A stretch of 64,000 nt of DNA, taken from positions 186,001-250,000 of the forward strand of contig JAVEVE010000003.1 of NCBI GenBank assembly GCA_034005165.1, in the 5' to 3' direction. Below the pieces are notes generated by a model that was given only the letters and a program-made list of their open reading frames with translations, did not search any database and was not told where the DNA came from. Positions 16,400 to 24,068 of the stretch are shown in pieces; position 1 is the first letter of the stretch; the number at the start of each line of letters is the position of its first letter. This DNA is from UBA1573 sp034005165 (GTDB lineage Bacteria; Pseudomonadota; Alphaproteobacteria; Micavibrionales; Micavibrionaceae). The position numbers and the translations under genes were made by a program.

Positions 16400-18088
16400 T
16401 TATACATCCTCTTTTTCAATAGATAAAACTTCTGCCCCGGGAAAAACCGATAAAATACGGGCAACAACAGGGTCTGCAATGGCTGTTTGACGCTCGGCTT
16501 CTACCGCCATCTCATGCTGGCGCGCTAAAGTCGGTTGCCCCTGCTTCATAGACACGGACACGAGCCAGCGCTGCCCCGTAAGTTGCGTGAGTTTCTTGCC
16601 CAATTCCTGCGCGAGTTTCGGGTCAGCATCAGGTGTCGGGTGATATTCAAGACGCCCGGCCTCAAGCTTCACCAATTCAACGCCGTAAACTACGTTGGAC
16701 GCCAGTACCATCGCCCCGTTTTGCTCTAGCAAACCGACAACATCGGAAAGCGTTTCAAGATTCGAGTTAGCAACGGCAACAGGCTGGGAAGCCGCAACTG
16801 GTTGTGCAGCAATTTTTGCACCACCGCCACTAGAAATAGACGTCACGGAAGCCGTAGCCCCCCCACTCCCTCCCGCAGCAGAAGCCCGCACTCCGCCACC
16901 GCCCGAGACAATCGTCCCGTCTTTAAGTTGCTTAAGAACAGTCGCAGGGTCGGGCAAATCCGCAGCATAAATCAAGCGGATAATCACCATCTCCGCTGTC
17001 GCCTGAGGATTCGGAGAATGTTGTATTTCGTTCAAACCTTTGAGCAAAATCTGCCAAACGCGCGTCAAGGCAGGAACACCTGTTTTTGCAGCCATATCTG
17101 CCGCACGATTTCTCTCTGTATCCGCCATATTCGGCTCGACCGTTGACGGTGGTGCCTTGATCGTCAGGAACTTGCTCATCAAATGGGTAATATCCAGCAA
17201 ATCCTGTAAAACAGTCTGCGGGTCTGCTCCGGCGCGGTAAAGGTCCGCCATAACCGTCATAGCCACATCGCCTTGCCCAACGAGAACCGCTTCCATCAAA
17301 TCCAGCAAACGTGCGCGATCAGCAAGGCCCAGCATAGAACGAACCTGATCGACAGTAATAGCCCCTTCGCTTAAAGCCATAGCCTGATCGAGAATAGACA
17401 ATCCGTCCCGTACAGACCCGTCAGCTGCTCGGGCAATCATGGCAACGGCCTCATCTTCGGCTTGCACATTTTCCTTGGCGCACACATTTTTGTAATGCCG
17501 CAGCAATGTTGCAGCATCCACACGGCGCAAATCAAAGCGTTGGCAACGGGAAAGAACGGTCACAGGGACTTTACGAATCTCGGTCGTCGCAAAAATAAAC
17601 TTCACATGCGGCGGTGGCTCTTCCAAAGTCTTCAAAAGCGCATTAAACGCACTGGTCGAAAGCATGTGCACTTCATCGATAATATAGACTTTATACCGCG
17701 CAGATGTTGGCGCGTAACGCACACCGTCAAGAATCTCGCGAATATCATTCACACCTGTACGGGATGCAGCATCCATCTCCATAATATCCGGATGACGATC
17801 TTCGGAAATCGCACGGCAAATCTCACAATCATCCGTTGGACCTGTTGTCGGACCGGACGTTCCATCAGGACCGACATAGTTCAGCGCTTTGGCTATAATC
17901 CGCGCCGTGGTGGTTTTCCCCACTCCACGCACACCTGTCAGCATAAAGGCATGAGCCACACGCCCTGACTGGATAGCATTGGTCAACGTCCGCACCAACG
18001 CATCCTGACCGATCAACTGGTCAAAATTCTGCGGACGATATTTACGGGCAAGCACACGATAGGCTTGATTCTCTTGATTTTCTGACAT
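16400..18088 (-). CDS. dnaX: DNA polymerase III subunits gamma/tau
   Basis: 562 residues from ATG 18088 (MSENQENQAYRVLARKYRPQ); the frame is open to 18139 but that extension is unlike the family. Walker A GVRGVGKTT is at 52-60, Walker B DEVH follows in IIDEVHMLS, and the sensor region LLKTLEEPP is present. Only two of the usual four zinc-module cysteines are seen (DDCEICRA); the first pair is replaced by Tyr and Thr. The clamp loader opens the sliding clamp. The alanine-rich tau tail is short, and no clear slippery A-run for a frameshifted gamma form was noticed. A weak promoter (TTGAAG, 17, TAGAGT) ends 7 bases before the ATG. Confidence 0.94.
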   Translation of the reverse strand: MSENQENQAYRVLARKYRPQNFDQLIGQDALVRTLTNAIQSGRVAHAFMLTGVRGVGKTTTARIIAKALNYVGPDGTSGPTTGPTDDCEICRAISEDRHPDIMEMDAASRTGVNDIREILDGVRYAPTSARYKVYIIDEVHMLSTSAFNALLKTLEEPPPHVKFIFATTEIRKVPVTVLSRCQRFDLRRVDAATLLRHYKNVCAKENVQAEDEAVAMIARAADGSVRDGLSILDQAMALSEGAITVDQVRSMLGLADRARLLDLMEAVLVGQGDVAMTVMADLYRAGADPQTVLQDLLDITHLMSKFLTIKAPPSTVEPNMADTERNRAADMAAKTGVPALTRVWQILLKGLNEIQHSPNPQATAEMVIIRLIYAADLPDPATVLKQLKDGTIVSGGGGVRASAAGGSGGATASVTSISSGGGAKIAAQPVAASQPVAVANSNLETLSDVVGLLEQNGAMVLASNVVYGVELVKLEAGRLEYHPTPDADPKLAQELGKKLTQLTGQRWLVSVSMKQGQPTLARQHEMAVEAERQTAIADPVVARILSVFPGAEVLSIEKEDV

Positions 18089-18184
18089 GAAATGGACTCT
18101 AGAGAGAGTCGGAAGCCCCTTCAACCCAAAACAAGGCATGATTCACAAAATTCAGGATTATTTTCTGGAATGAAGAGAAAAAGT

Positions 18185-18277
18185 GGAAGACCGGACACGA
18201 CCCGAAAAGAATTCGTTGCGGCTGCTGCCTTTCGGCCCTGACCGGGTTGGCGATATTTTCGCCCGAGCCGATCTTCC
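18185..18277 (-). ncRNA. ffs: Bacterial small SRP RNA (4.5S RNA)
   Basis: The minus strand holds the conserved SRP domain core, reading AACCCGGTCAGG, GCCGAAAGGCAGCAGCC and CGGGTCGTG in order. The outer ends GGAAGATCGG (18268-18277) and CCGGTCTTCC (18185-18194) pair over 10 bp with one G-U, closing one long hairpin. The apical loop is GAAA, a GNAR loop. A T-run follows the 3' end (minus strand CACTTTTTCTC), so it ends in its own terminator. It binds Ffh to target nascent membrane proteins. The position just upstream of dnaX is typical of alphaproteobacteria. The exact ends may differ by a few bases. Confidence 0.9.
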
Positions 18278-18301
18278 GAAGGCGTTCTAGCAAAGCCTTT
18301 C

Positions 18302-19510
18302 TCAGGCTTCAAGCTTTATTTTATCGGCAAACACCAAACTTGAGGGAACCATATTCTCCAAAGGCTTACGTTTGATGGGCATTTGAAGAAACTCATCACG
18401 CAATCGGGAAACGCGCTCGGCATCCAAATCAACAACATCTGCCCCATTAAAATCAGCCGCAAAAGAGGATGGTGGGGAATGAGGGAAAACATCAGCCCTC
18501 TTTACAGCGCTTCTCCTGAAAATCTGGTGCATTTCCTCAAGCGCGCTCGAGCGGGATTTAGATGGCCACGTACGGGCAATCAAGCGGAGCAAGCGACCAA
18601 CATTAGTTCGCGCCCCATCCCGGTACAAAGTCGGACCTTTCTCAACAGATTCTGTCAAACCCAATTGATCAAACGTCATTTCATAGCGTTGTCCGTCCTC
18701 CTGCTCGACATCAAACCTGTCCGCGTACATCGTCAAAACAGCCCATACGCCATCTTTATCATGCACCAATGCCTGAACATGCTCAGTACAGCATCCGTCA
18801 TTCATGGCGATGCTGCCATTTATAGACGACTGGAAACCCGCGATATGCGAATGCCCATATATAACTCCATCCGCTTTAATCCTGTTCGCGTACTTTAAAA
18901 CAGATTGTTTAACAGCCATAAACGGCATAATCACCGTTTTAAAGGCCCGTTTAACCATAGCTGCAATTGAGTGTTCACGCATGAACGGTAATTTTGTCTG
19001 CACCGCGCGGTCCAAATTTTGGAGCTGTGTAATAAACCAATCCCCGACCTTGTACCAAAACCCACCAAAACTATCGAATTTATCTCCGTGCAAGACACGA
19101 AACTGACGCCCTTTGGGATCAGCATACAGGCCTTCATACTGTACATATATCCCGAGCATTGATTTGCCGGTCAATTTTCTGTGCCATTTTTTTTGTCCGC
19201 CAGAAGTCTTGATTTTTTTACCCCGAGGAATTTCATCATGGTTACCCGGAATGAAAGTAACATTAACTCCATCAGCAGCCTTTCTTAGAAAATGCCCCAA
19301 AACCTGTTTGTGCCATTTCCCACCAAAGCGGAAGTTTTTCTTTTCCGTCATTTCTGTACCGCCGATAATATCCCCGACAAGCTTCAGATAATCCATCTGC
19401 ACAAGATCATAAAACAAACACAAGCGCTTGGCCCGTGTTCCATGAGTTCCCAAATGCATATCCGACTGAAAGACTGCCGGAAAATAAAGTCCCTTTCGTC
19501 CATCAGCCAT
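18302..19510 (-). CDS. Metallophosphoesterase (LpxH-like UDP-2,3-diacylglucosamine diphosphatase family)
   Basis: 402 residues from ATG 19510; the open frame to 19663 crosses a terminator hairpin, so the longer start is rejected. Calcineurin-like metal motifs are in order: QSDMHLGTHG, VGDIIGG, PGNHDE, LHGDKFD and IYGHSHIAG. The pattern matches the COG2908 group that includes LpxH and its relatives, acting on lipid A precursors at the membrane. The 130-residue C-terminal extension (after RYEMTFDQLG) is basic and lacks a known motif. LpxH identity is not certain; some relatives are of unknown substrate. Confidence 0.75.
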   Translation of the reverse strand: MADGRKGLYFPAVFQSDMHLGTHGTRAKRLCLFYDLVQMDYLKLVGDIIGGTEMTEKKNFRFGGKWHKQVLGHFLRKAADGVNVTFIPGNHDEIPRGKKIKTSGGQKKWHRKLTGKSMLGIYVQYEGLYADPKGRQFRVLHGDKFDSFGGFWYKVGDWFITQLQNLDRAVQTKLPFMREHSIAAMVKRAFKTVIMPFMAVKQSVLKYANRIKADGVIYGHSHIAGFQSSINGSIAMNDGCCTEHVQALVHDKDGVWAVLTMYADRFDVEQEDGQRYEMTFDQLGLTESVEKGPTLYRDGARTNVGRLLRLIARTWPSKSRSSALEEMHQIFRRSAVKRADVFPHSPPSSFAADFNGADVVDLDAERVSRLRDEFLQMPIKRKPLENMVPSSLVFADKIKLEA

Positions 19511-19595
19511 AGTGATGATATTAAACCTCAGGCGCGCACCCTGCCTCTCGTGTTGCTGCGAATCATGTGCACCATTCCGCTGCAACAAATTTGAT

Positions 19596-19628
19596 AAAAA
19601 AGGCCATCCCCGATCACGGGATGGCCTT
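19596..19628 (-). terminator. Rho-independent terminator of the 110-residue gene
   Basis: AAGGCCATCCC (19600-19610) and GGGATGGCCTT (19618-19628) form an 11-bp perfect stem. On the minus strand it is followed by TTTTTATC. It lies between the orphan gene ending at 19726 and the phosphoesterase start at 19510. Confidence 0.8.
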
Positions 19629-19725
19629 GTAAATCCTTGTGTTCCAAGATCAAACATTTGCACTCATTTTAGCTTATTTTACAATTCGCACAAAGTCTAA
19701 CAAACTTACGAACCAGAATGCAAAC

Positions 19726-20058
19726 TTAACGTTTTTTTGGCGCAGGGACGCAATGGACGTAGGGATCAAATTCAGGAGGCAAAGGAATATCCTGCGAACG
19801 GATTGTCCCCCCTTGATGTTCATCCGGCAATGAAATATGCCCGCAATCTAAAATATGACGTGAATAAACATCTTTCATATTGCCCACAGGTGCCCCCGCA
19901 AATACAGATGCGGACGCTCTGCCCAGAGTAGAGCGGGAGCTGAATCCCCTATCACTTCCATAAACAGGCCCATATGCCTGAAGGGGAACTGTTTCATCAC
20001 CCATAGGGTTATCATTAAAGGGGTCATTGCTTTCAGCTGCCGCGTCAAAATCCATCAT
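19726..20058 (-). CDS. Small orphan protein
   Basis: 110 residues with a strong AGGAG ribosome site and its own terminator, so it is very probably expressed. It starts MMDFDAAAESNDPFNDNPMG and has a middle serine/glycine region (SDRGFSSRSTLGRASAS) and a C-terminal stretch with HILDCGHISLPDE and PLPPEFDPYVHCVPAPKKR. Cysteines and histidines in the last third could bind metal, but the pattern is not a known motif. No signal peptide or membrane segment. Function unknown. Confidence 0.6.
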   Translation of the reverse strand: MMDFDAAAESNDPFNDNPMGDETVPLQAYGPVYGSDRGFSSRSTLGRASASVFAGAPVGNMKDVYSRHILDCGHISLPDEHQGGTIRSQDIPLPPEFDPYVHCVPAPKKR

Positions 20059-20192
20059 TTTTTTATCTCCTGATATTTCGGAATGCTTATAAAATTTGAG
20101 TTATGTATAAAAGATAAAAGAGAGACTTGCAAACAAAATAAAAAGCAGATAGGAAAATCCCCAACAAGTTTGTTAGTATATCCATACAAAAT

Positions 20193-20267
20193 GCCGATTT
20201 AGCTCAGTGGTAGAGCAGCGCTTTCGTAAAGCGAAGGTCGGGGGTTCAAATCCCTTAATCGGCACCA
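20193..20267 (+). tRNA. tRNA-Thr (anticodon CGT)
   Basis: Acceptor arms GCCGATT (20193-20199) and AATCGGC (20257-20263) pair fully, followed by A and an encoded CCA. D-arm GCTC/GAGC and T-loop GGTTCAAATCC are present. The anticodon loop TTCGTAA (20223-20229) gives anticodon CGT for ACG. The outermost pair of the anticodon stem is a G-A mismatch. Confidence 0.95.
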
Positions 20268-20381
20268 TTTACCCCTCTATTTGACTCGCCTTTCTCTACC
20301 GTATAAGTCACAATATGCCACCTGTTTTTATGATGGAACCAATCCTGAACTTCTAATAAGCTTAAGCAGTAAGAAAATACC

Positions 20382-21428
20382 ATGAAAAACGCCATGAATA
20401 AGCCGCGCGCCTTAAGCGAGGGCTGTAAGATAGCCATTGTATCCCCATCTTGGGGAGGGCCATCAACATTCCCGCATAAATACGAAGCAGGCCTTAGCCA
20501 GCTGAAAAAGGCATTCGCTGTCGAAATTGTTGAAATGCCCCACACAAAAAAGCCTGCAGAATGGCTACATTTGAATCCGAAAGCCCGTGCCGATGACTTG
20601 ATGCAGGCCTTCGAAGATACATCAATTGACGGCATTATCGCCAGTATTGGCGGAGACGATGCCATCCGCCTGCTGCCCTTTATGAATTTAGATGTGATTG
20701 CAGCAAACCCGAAAGTCTTTATAGGTTATTCTGATACAACAACACTGCATTTTGCATGTCTGAAAGCTGGATTAACCAGCTTTTACGGACCTTCCATTAT
20801 GGCAGGATTCGGTGAAAGTGGCGGCCTTCTCCCCTACATGGAGGACGCTGTCCGAAAAACAATATTTACACCGCAACAAACCCTTGAAATCGGAGTCGCA
20901 ACAGAATGGACTTCTGCCCATATGGACTGGTCAGACCCTGAAAACCAAAAGCGGAAGCGCCCTTTACAGAAGGCATCCGGCCCTATTTTATTGCAAGGAG
21001 AAGGTATCCATCAAGGAAGACTGATTGGGGGATGTATTGATGTTTTTCCGATGATTATAGGCACAGCCCTATGGCCCAAAGCAGAAGATTTTAATAAAGC
21101 CATTCTGTTTCTTGAAACATCGGAAGAAGCCCCCTCCCCGGATGACGTGAAACGGATTCTACGCAATCTCGGCGTTCAGGGTATACTGGAGAATCTTACA
21201 GGTATTATAATTGGTCGCCCGGGCGGAAATGTCCAAAAACTAGACCAGTATGATGTAGCAATTCAGTCAACATTATCAGAAGAATTCGGCCTGACAAATC
21301 TTCCTGTGTTGGCACAAATGGATTTCGGACATACTGACCCGATGTGCGTCTTGCCTTACGGCATTTCTGGACAAATAGACTGCACAACAAAAAGACTGAC
21401 TTTGCTTGAGCCTGCTTGCATAATCTAG
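20382..21428 (+). CDS. S66-family peptidase (LD-carboxypeptidase / MccF-like)
   Basis: 348 residues. The opening CKIAIVSPSWGGPSTFPHKY and the nucleophile region FIGYSDTT (Ser117) are typical of family S66. A glutamate region and the late MDFGHTDP supply the remaining Glu-His of the triad. The family cuts the L,D bond of the muropeptide stem for recycling (LdcA) or inactivates microcin C (MccF). IGGDDAIRLLPF and the insertion around 170-200 are closer to the MccF branch. No signal peptide, so cytoplasmic. Ten bases separate it from tag, so both may share a transcript. Confidence 0.85.
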   Translation: MKNAMNKPRALSEGCKIAIVSPSWGGPSTFPHKYEAGLSQLKKAFAVEIVEMPHTKKPAEWLHLNPKARADDLMQAFEDTSIDGIIASIGGDDAIRLLPFMNLDVIAANPKVFIGYSDTTTLHFACLKAGLTSFYGPSIMAGFGESGGLLPYMEDAVRKTIFTPQQTLEIGVATEWTSAHMDWSDPENQKRKRPLQKASGPILLQGEGIHQGRLIGGCIDVFPMIIGTALWPKAEDFNKAILFLETSEEAPSPDDVKRILRNLGVQGILENLTGIIIGRPGGNVQKLDQYDVAIQSTLSEEFGLTNLPVLAQMDFGHTDPMCVLPYGISGQIDCTTKRLTLLEPACII

Positions 21429-21437
21429 GAGAATTCC

Positions 21438-22010
21438 ATGACAAAAAAAGTCCGCTGCGGGTGGGTTGGAGAAAACAAACCTCATTACGAAAACTACCAC
21501 GACCATGAATGGGGACGCCCCGTCCATGACGACCAAAAGCTTTTTGAAATGCTGATTCTAGAAGGCGCACAAGCAGGCCTCAATTGGGAAACCATCCTGA
21601 AAAAGCGGGATGGATACCGCAAAGTTTTTAATAATTTTGATGTAAAAAAATGCGCAAAACTGACAGATGCTGATCTTGAAAAAATGCTGCAAGACGAGCG
21701 AATCATAAGAAACCGTCTAAAAGTTTATGCTGTGCGCAAAAATGCATTAGCCTTCATTGAAATACAAAAGGAATTCGGTACATTTGACACCTATCTCTGG
21801 GCTTTTACGGGCAAAAAACAAAAACAGAATAAATGGAAATCCCTAAAAGAAGTTCCTGCCCAAACAGACATATCTGAAGCGATTTCAAAAGATTTAAAAA
21901 AGCGGGGCATGACATTTGTCGGCCCCACTATTATCTACGCATTTATGCAAGCCATCGGCATGGTCAACGACCACATCACCAGCTGCTTTTGTTATAAGGA
22001 ATGCTCTTAA
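21438..22010 (+). CDS. tag: DNA-3-methyladenine glycosylase I
   Basis: 190 residues, the usual size. It starts with VRCGWVGENKPHYENYHDHEWG, with the zinc-binding Cys and His of the Tag family and the substrate-contact Glu-Trp. The middle reads LILEGAQAGLNWETILKKRDGYR, and the C-terminal MVNDHITSCFCYKEC completes the zinc site. Tag removes 3-methyladenine from alkylated DNA. An AGGAG site precedes the start. Its stop overlaps the convergent peroxiredoxin stop by four bases. Confidence 0.95.
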   Translation: MTKKVRCGWVGENKPHYENYHDHEWGRPVHDDQKLFEMLILEGAQAGLNWETILKKRDGYRKVFNNFDVKKCAKLTDADLEKMLQDERIIRNRLKVYAVRKNALAFIEIQKEFGTFDTYLWAFTGKKQKQNKWKSLKEVPAQTDISEAISKDLKKRGMTFVGPTIIYAFMQAIGMVNDHITSCFCYKECS

Positions 22011-22492
22011 AGTCGAGCCAAGCAGACGTCTGCACCAGACAACTCGACCTGTCCCGCAACAGGTTCGACTTCTAATTCCTTCACTTTGCCGTGATCGACA
22101 ACCATCATAAAACGCTGCGCACGAAGACCAAGCCCAAATCCAGCACCGTCTAACGTCAGGCCAAGTTTCTGGACCAACTCGCCGTTCCCGTCCGGTACCA
22201 TCATGACTTTACCTTCAGCACCGGCCACTTCACCCCAATGTTTCATCACAAACGGATCATTCACAGATAGGCACAAAATGGCATCAACACCTTTGGCTTT
22301 GATCGCATCTGCTTGGGAAATATAGCCCGGCAAATGTTTTTGCGCACAAGTCGGCGTAAAAGCACCAGGAACAGCAAAAATGACTGCACGCTTATCAGCC
22401 AAAAAAGCTGCAATATCAAAATCTTCCATTCCTGACGCGCCAAGACGTTTCAAAGTTACAGCAGGAAAGGCATCACCGACAGCAATCGTCAT
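22007..22492 (-). CDS. Peroxiredoxin (Prx5-type, AhpC/TSA redoxin family)
   Basis: 161 residues from ATG 22492 with GGAGA before it; the frame is open to 22507. The active-site motif PGAFTPTCAQKHLPGY holds the peroxidatic cysteine, as in the plant/bacterial Prx5 branch. The C-terminal GADVCLARL includes a second cysteine that could be the resolving one. It reduces hydroperoxides using a thiol donor. A short palindrome GACTA-ATA-TAGTC (22526-22538) sits upstream and could be a regulator site. Confidence 0.9.
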   Translation of the reverse strand: MTIAVGDAFPAVTLKRLGASGMEDFDIAAFLADKRAVIFAVPGAFTPTCAQKHLPGYISQADAIKAKGVDAILCLSVNDPFVMKHWGEVAGAEGKVMMVPDGNGELVQKLGLTLDGAGFGLGLRAQRFMMVVDHGKVKELEVEPVAGQVELSGADVCLARL

Positions 22493-22589
22493 CTCAAATC
22501 TCCACAATTTGTTTTTTTAGATTAGGACTAATATAGTCAGAATTTCAATTTTTTCTAGTAAGTTTAATTTAGCAGGAAAGAAAAATAAG

Positions 22590-22877
22590 ATGCATTTTGA
22601 ATATGTTATTTACAAAATAACTTTTCCAAATGGGAAAATCTATATTGGCAAAGACATAGGGGCCACAGGCCATTCAATAAGATATTTTGGCTCTTGGGAT
22701 AACAACATAGTTTCCAAAGATTTCTCAAAAGAAGAACTAACGAACTTCACCCTTACAAAAGAAATATTGTTTGAGTCATCTGATAAAACCGAAATAAACA
22801 AAGTAGAGGCAGAGTTCATTTTGCAGTACAGATCAAATGACCCTACCATCGGATATAATAGATGGCCTAAATTTTAA
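22590..22877 (+). CDS. GIY-YIG domain protein, AT-rich
   Basis: 95 residues with the GIY-YIG signature spread over YKITFPNGKIYIGKD near the N-terminus and a glutamate in EINKVEAEFILQY that fits the metal-binding Glu. The family comprises nucleases of phages, mobile introns and repair systems. The gene is visibly AT-rich with many AAA and ATA codons, unlike the adjacent peroxiredoxin and murU, so it may have arrived by transfer. No DNA-binding extension is present. Its stop overlaps the murU stop by four bases. CAGGAAAG precedes the start. Confidence 0.75.
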   Translation: MHFEYVIYKITFPNGKIYIGKDIGATGHSIRYFGSWDNNIVSKDFSKEELTNFTLTKEILFESSDKTEINKVEAEFILQYRSNDPTIGYNRWPKF

Positions 22878-23590
22878 ACCAGCGATTTTTCAACCCGCTC
22901 AACATCCTCAGGTGTCGAAATATGATGCCAATCTCCGTCATAAACGACCCCGTACAACCGCCCTGCATTTTCCGCGGCATCCATTTGCTGTAAAAACGAA
23001 TATACCCCATCCTTCATGTGGCCCAAAATCCGCGGATGCACAATACGAATTCCCGTAAACATCAGGTCGCCTCGCTTATCAGGGTCTCTCATCAGTCGCC
23101 CGTCCGCGGAAATACGATAGTCTCCGACCCCTTGAGTCAAACTCATGCGCGATACAGGAATAACCAGCAACAAGATATCCATACGGTGTGCATCAAACAT
23201 GCGCTCCAGCTGAGCCAGTGCACCGGCTCTATGCGGAAAATCAATCCAAAAAGCATCTCCGTTAATCATAAAAAATGGGGCATCCACAGGTAAAAATTGT
23301 GCAGCATTCTTTAAGCCGCCTCCTGTCTCAAGCAAAACGTCTTCGGTCAAAACATCCTGAGATAAAAACCCTTTCAATCTCGCAGCATAAGAAACAATCT
23401 GTTCAGGAAAATGATGAGCGTTCAGGACCAAATGCTGCACATGATACTCTTTTAAGTGATCAACAACATAATCGAGAATTGGTCGCCCGTTGAGGCGCAC
23501 CAAGGGCTTCGGACAAGTATCTGTCAAAGGCGCCATTCGTGTCCCTTTACCCGCAGCCAAAATAAACGCTGTATTGATAACTGTACTCAT
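22874..23590 (-). CDS. Nucleotidyltransferase, MurU-like (N-acetylmuramate-1-phosphate uridylyltransferase)
   Basis: 238 residues with the sugar-nucleotidyltransferase opening AFILAAGKGTRMAPLTDTCP, which binds the NTP phosphates, followed by KPLVRLNGRPILDYVVDHL and a metal-binding FMINGDAFW. This is the pattern of MurU of the peptidoglycan recycling shortcut that bypasses MurA/MurB and bypasses fosfomycin. It overlaps tsaE by an ATGA (23587-23590). The kinase AmgK, which normally lies between tsaE and murU, is absent here. Confidence 0.82.
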   Translation of the reverse strand: MSTVINTAFILAAGKGTRMAPLTDTCPKPLVRLNGRPILDYVVDHLKEYHVQHLVLNAHHFPEQIVSYAARLKGFLSQDVLTEDVLLETGGGLKNAAQFLPVDAPFFMINGDAFWIDFPHRAGALAQLERMFDAHRMDILLLVIPVSRMSLTQGVGDYRISADGRLMRDPDKRGDLMFTGIRIVHPRILGHMKDGVYSFLQQMDAAENAGRLYGVVYDGDWHHISTPEDVERVEKSLV

Positions 23591-24033
23591 CCTGATGTCT
23601 CCGGTCTCTCTATAGAAATAACACGGCGCACTTCATCTTGCAGGGAAATTGTCACGGTAATTGCTTTTTTGGGGCGATACCCCCCCAACCGCTCGGGCCA
23701 CTCAACCAAAACCACTCCTGAGGAGATGGCATCCTCCCAGCCAATTTCGAAAATTTCTTCCGGATCTTCAAGCCGATACAGGTCAAAATGATATACATCT
23801 GTGTCTGGCGTTTCATAGCTCTGCACCAGCGTAAACGTCGGACTAGGAACATCCAGCCCCTCGTCTCCTGCCAATTCACGAATCACCGCACGCGAAAAAA
23901 CAGATTTTCCTGCACCAAGCCCTCCCTCAAGCAATACAATTGCTCGTTTGCCCAGCCCTTGGGCAAAGTCACGTGCAATCCTGATCGTATCCGCCTCGGA
24001 GGAAGAAAAAAACATTTGAACTTCTCTTTCCAT
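23587..24033 (-). CDS. tsaE: tRNA threonylcarbamoyladenosine biosynthesis protein TsaE
   Basis: 148 residues from ATG 24033. Walker A GGLGAGKS (37-44), PSPTFTLVQSYE, the YHFDLYRL strand and LVEWPERLGG are all diagnostic of TsaE, the ATPase that drives the t6A-modifying TsaBD complex. The frame is open to 24093, but a promoter (TTGTCA 24063-24068, 17 bases, TATACA 24040-24045) ends six bases before ATG 24033 and no ribosome site exists, so a leaderless start there is preferred. It is co-transcribed with murU. Confidence 0.94.
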   Translation of the reverse strand: MEREVQMFFSSSEADTIRIARDFAQGLGKRAIVLLEGGLGAGKSVFSRAVIRELAGDEGLDVPSPTFTLVQSYETPDTDVYHFDLYRLEDPEEIFEIGWEDAISSGVVLVEWPERLGGYRPKKAITVTISLQDEVRRVISIERPETSG

Positions 24034-24039
24034 GACGTA

Positions 24040-24068
24040 TGTATAGCCTATGATAGACAACATGACAA
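24040..24068 (-). promoter_or_regulatory. tsaE promoter (leaderless), overlapping a divergent -10 box
   Basis: Minus strand TTGTCA (24063-24068), 17-base spacer, TATACA (24040-24045), six bases, ATG 24033. The spacer contains the plus-strand TATGAT (24049-24054) that sits seven bases before ATG 24062 of the reductase gene, so the two promoters overlap. Confidence 0.6.

Noticed and set aside
20193..20267. tRNA-Thr as an integration site of a mobile element
   Set aside because: No second copy of the tRNA 3' end in the window and no integrase; the following genes are ordinary.
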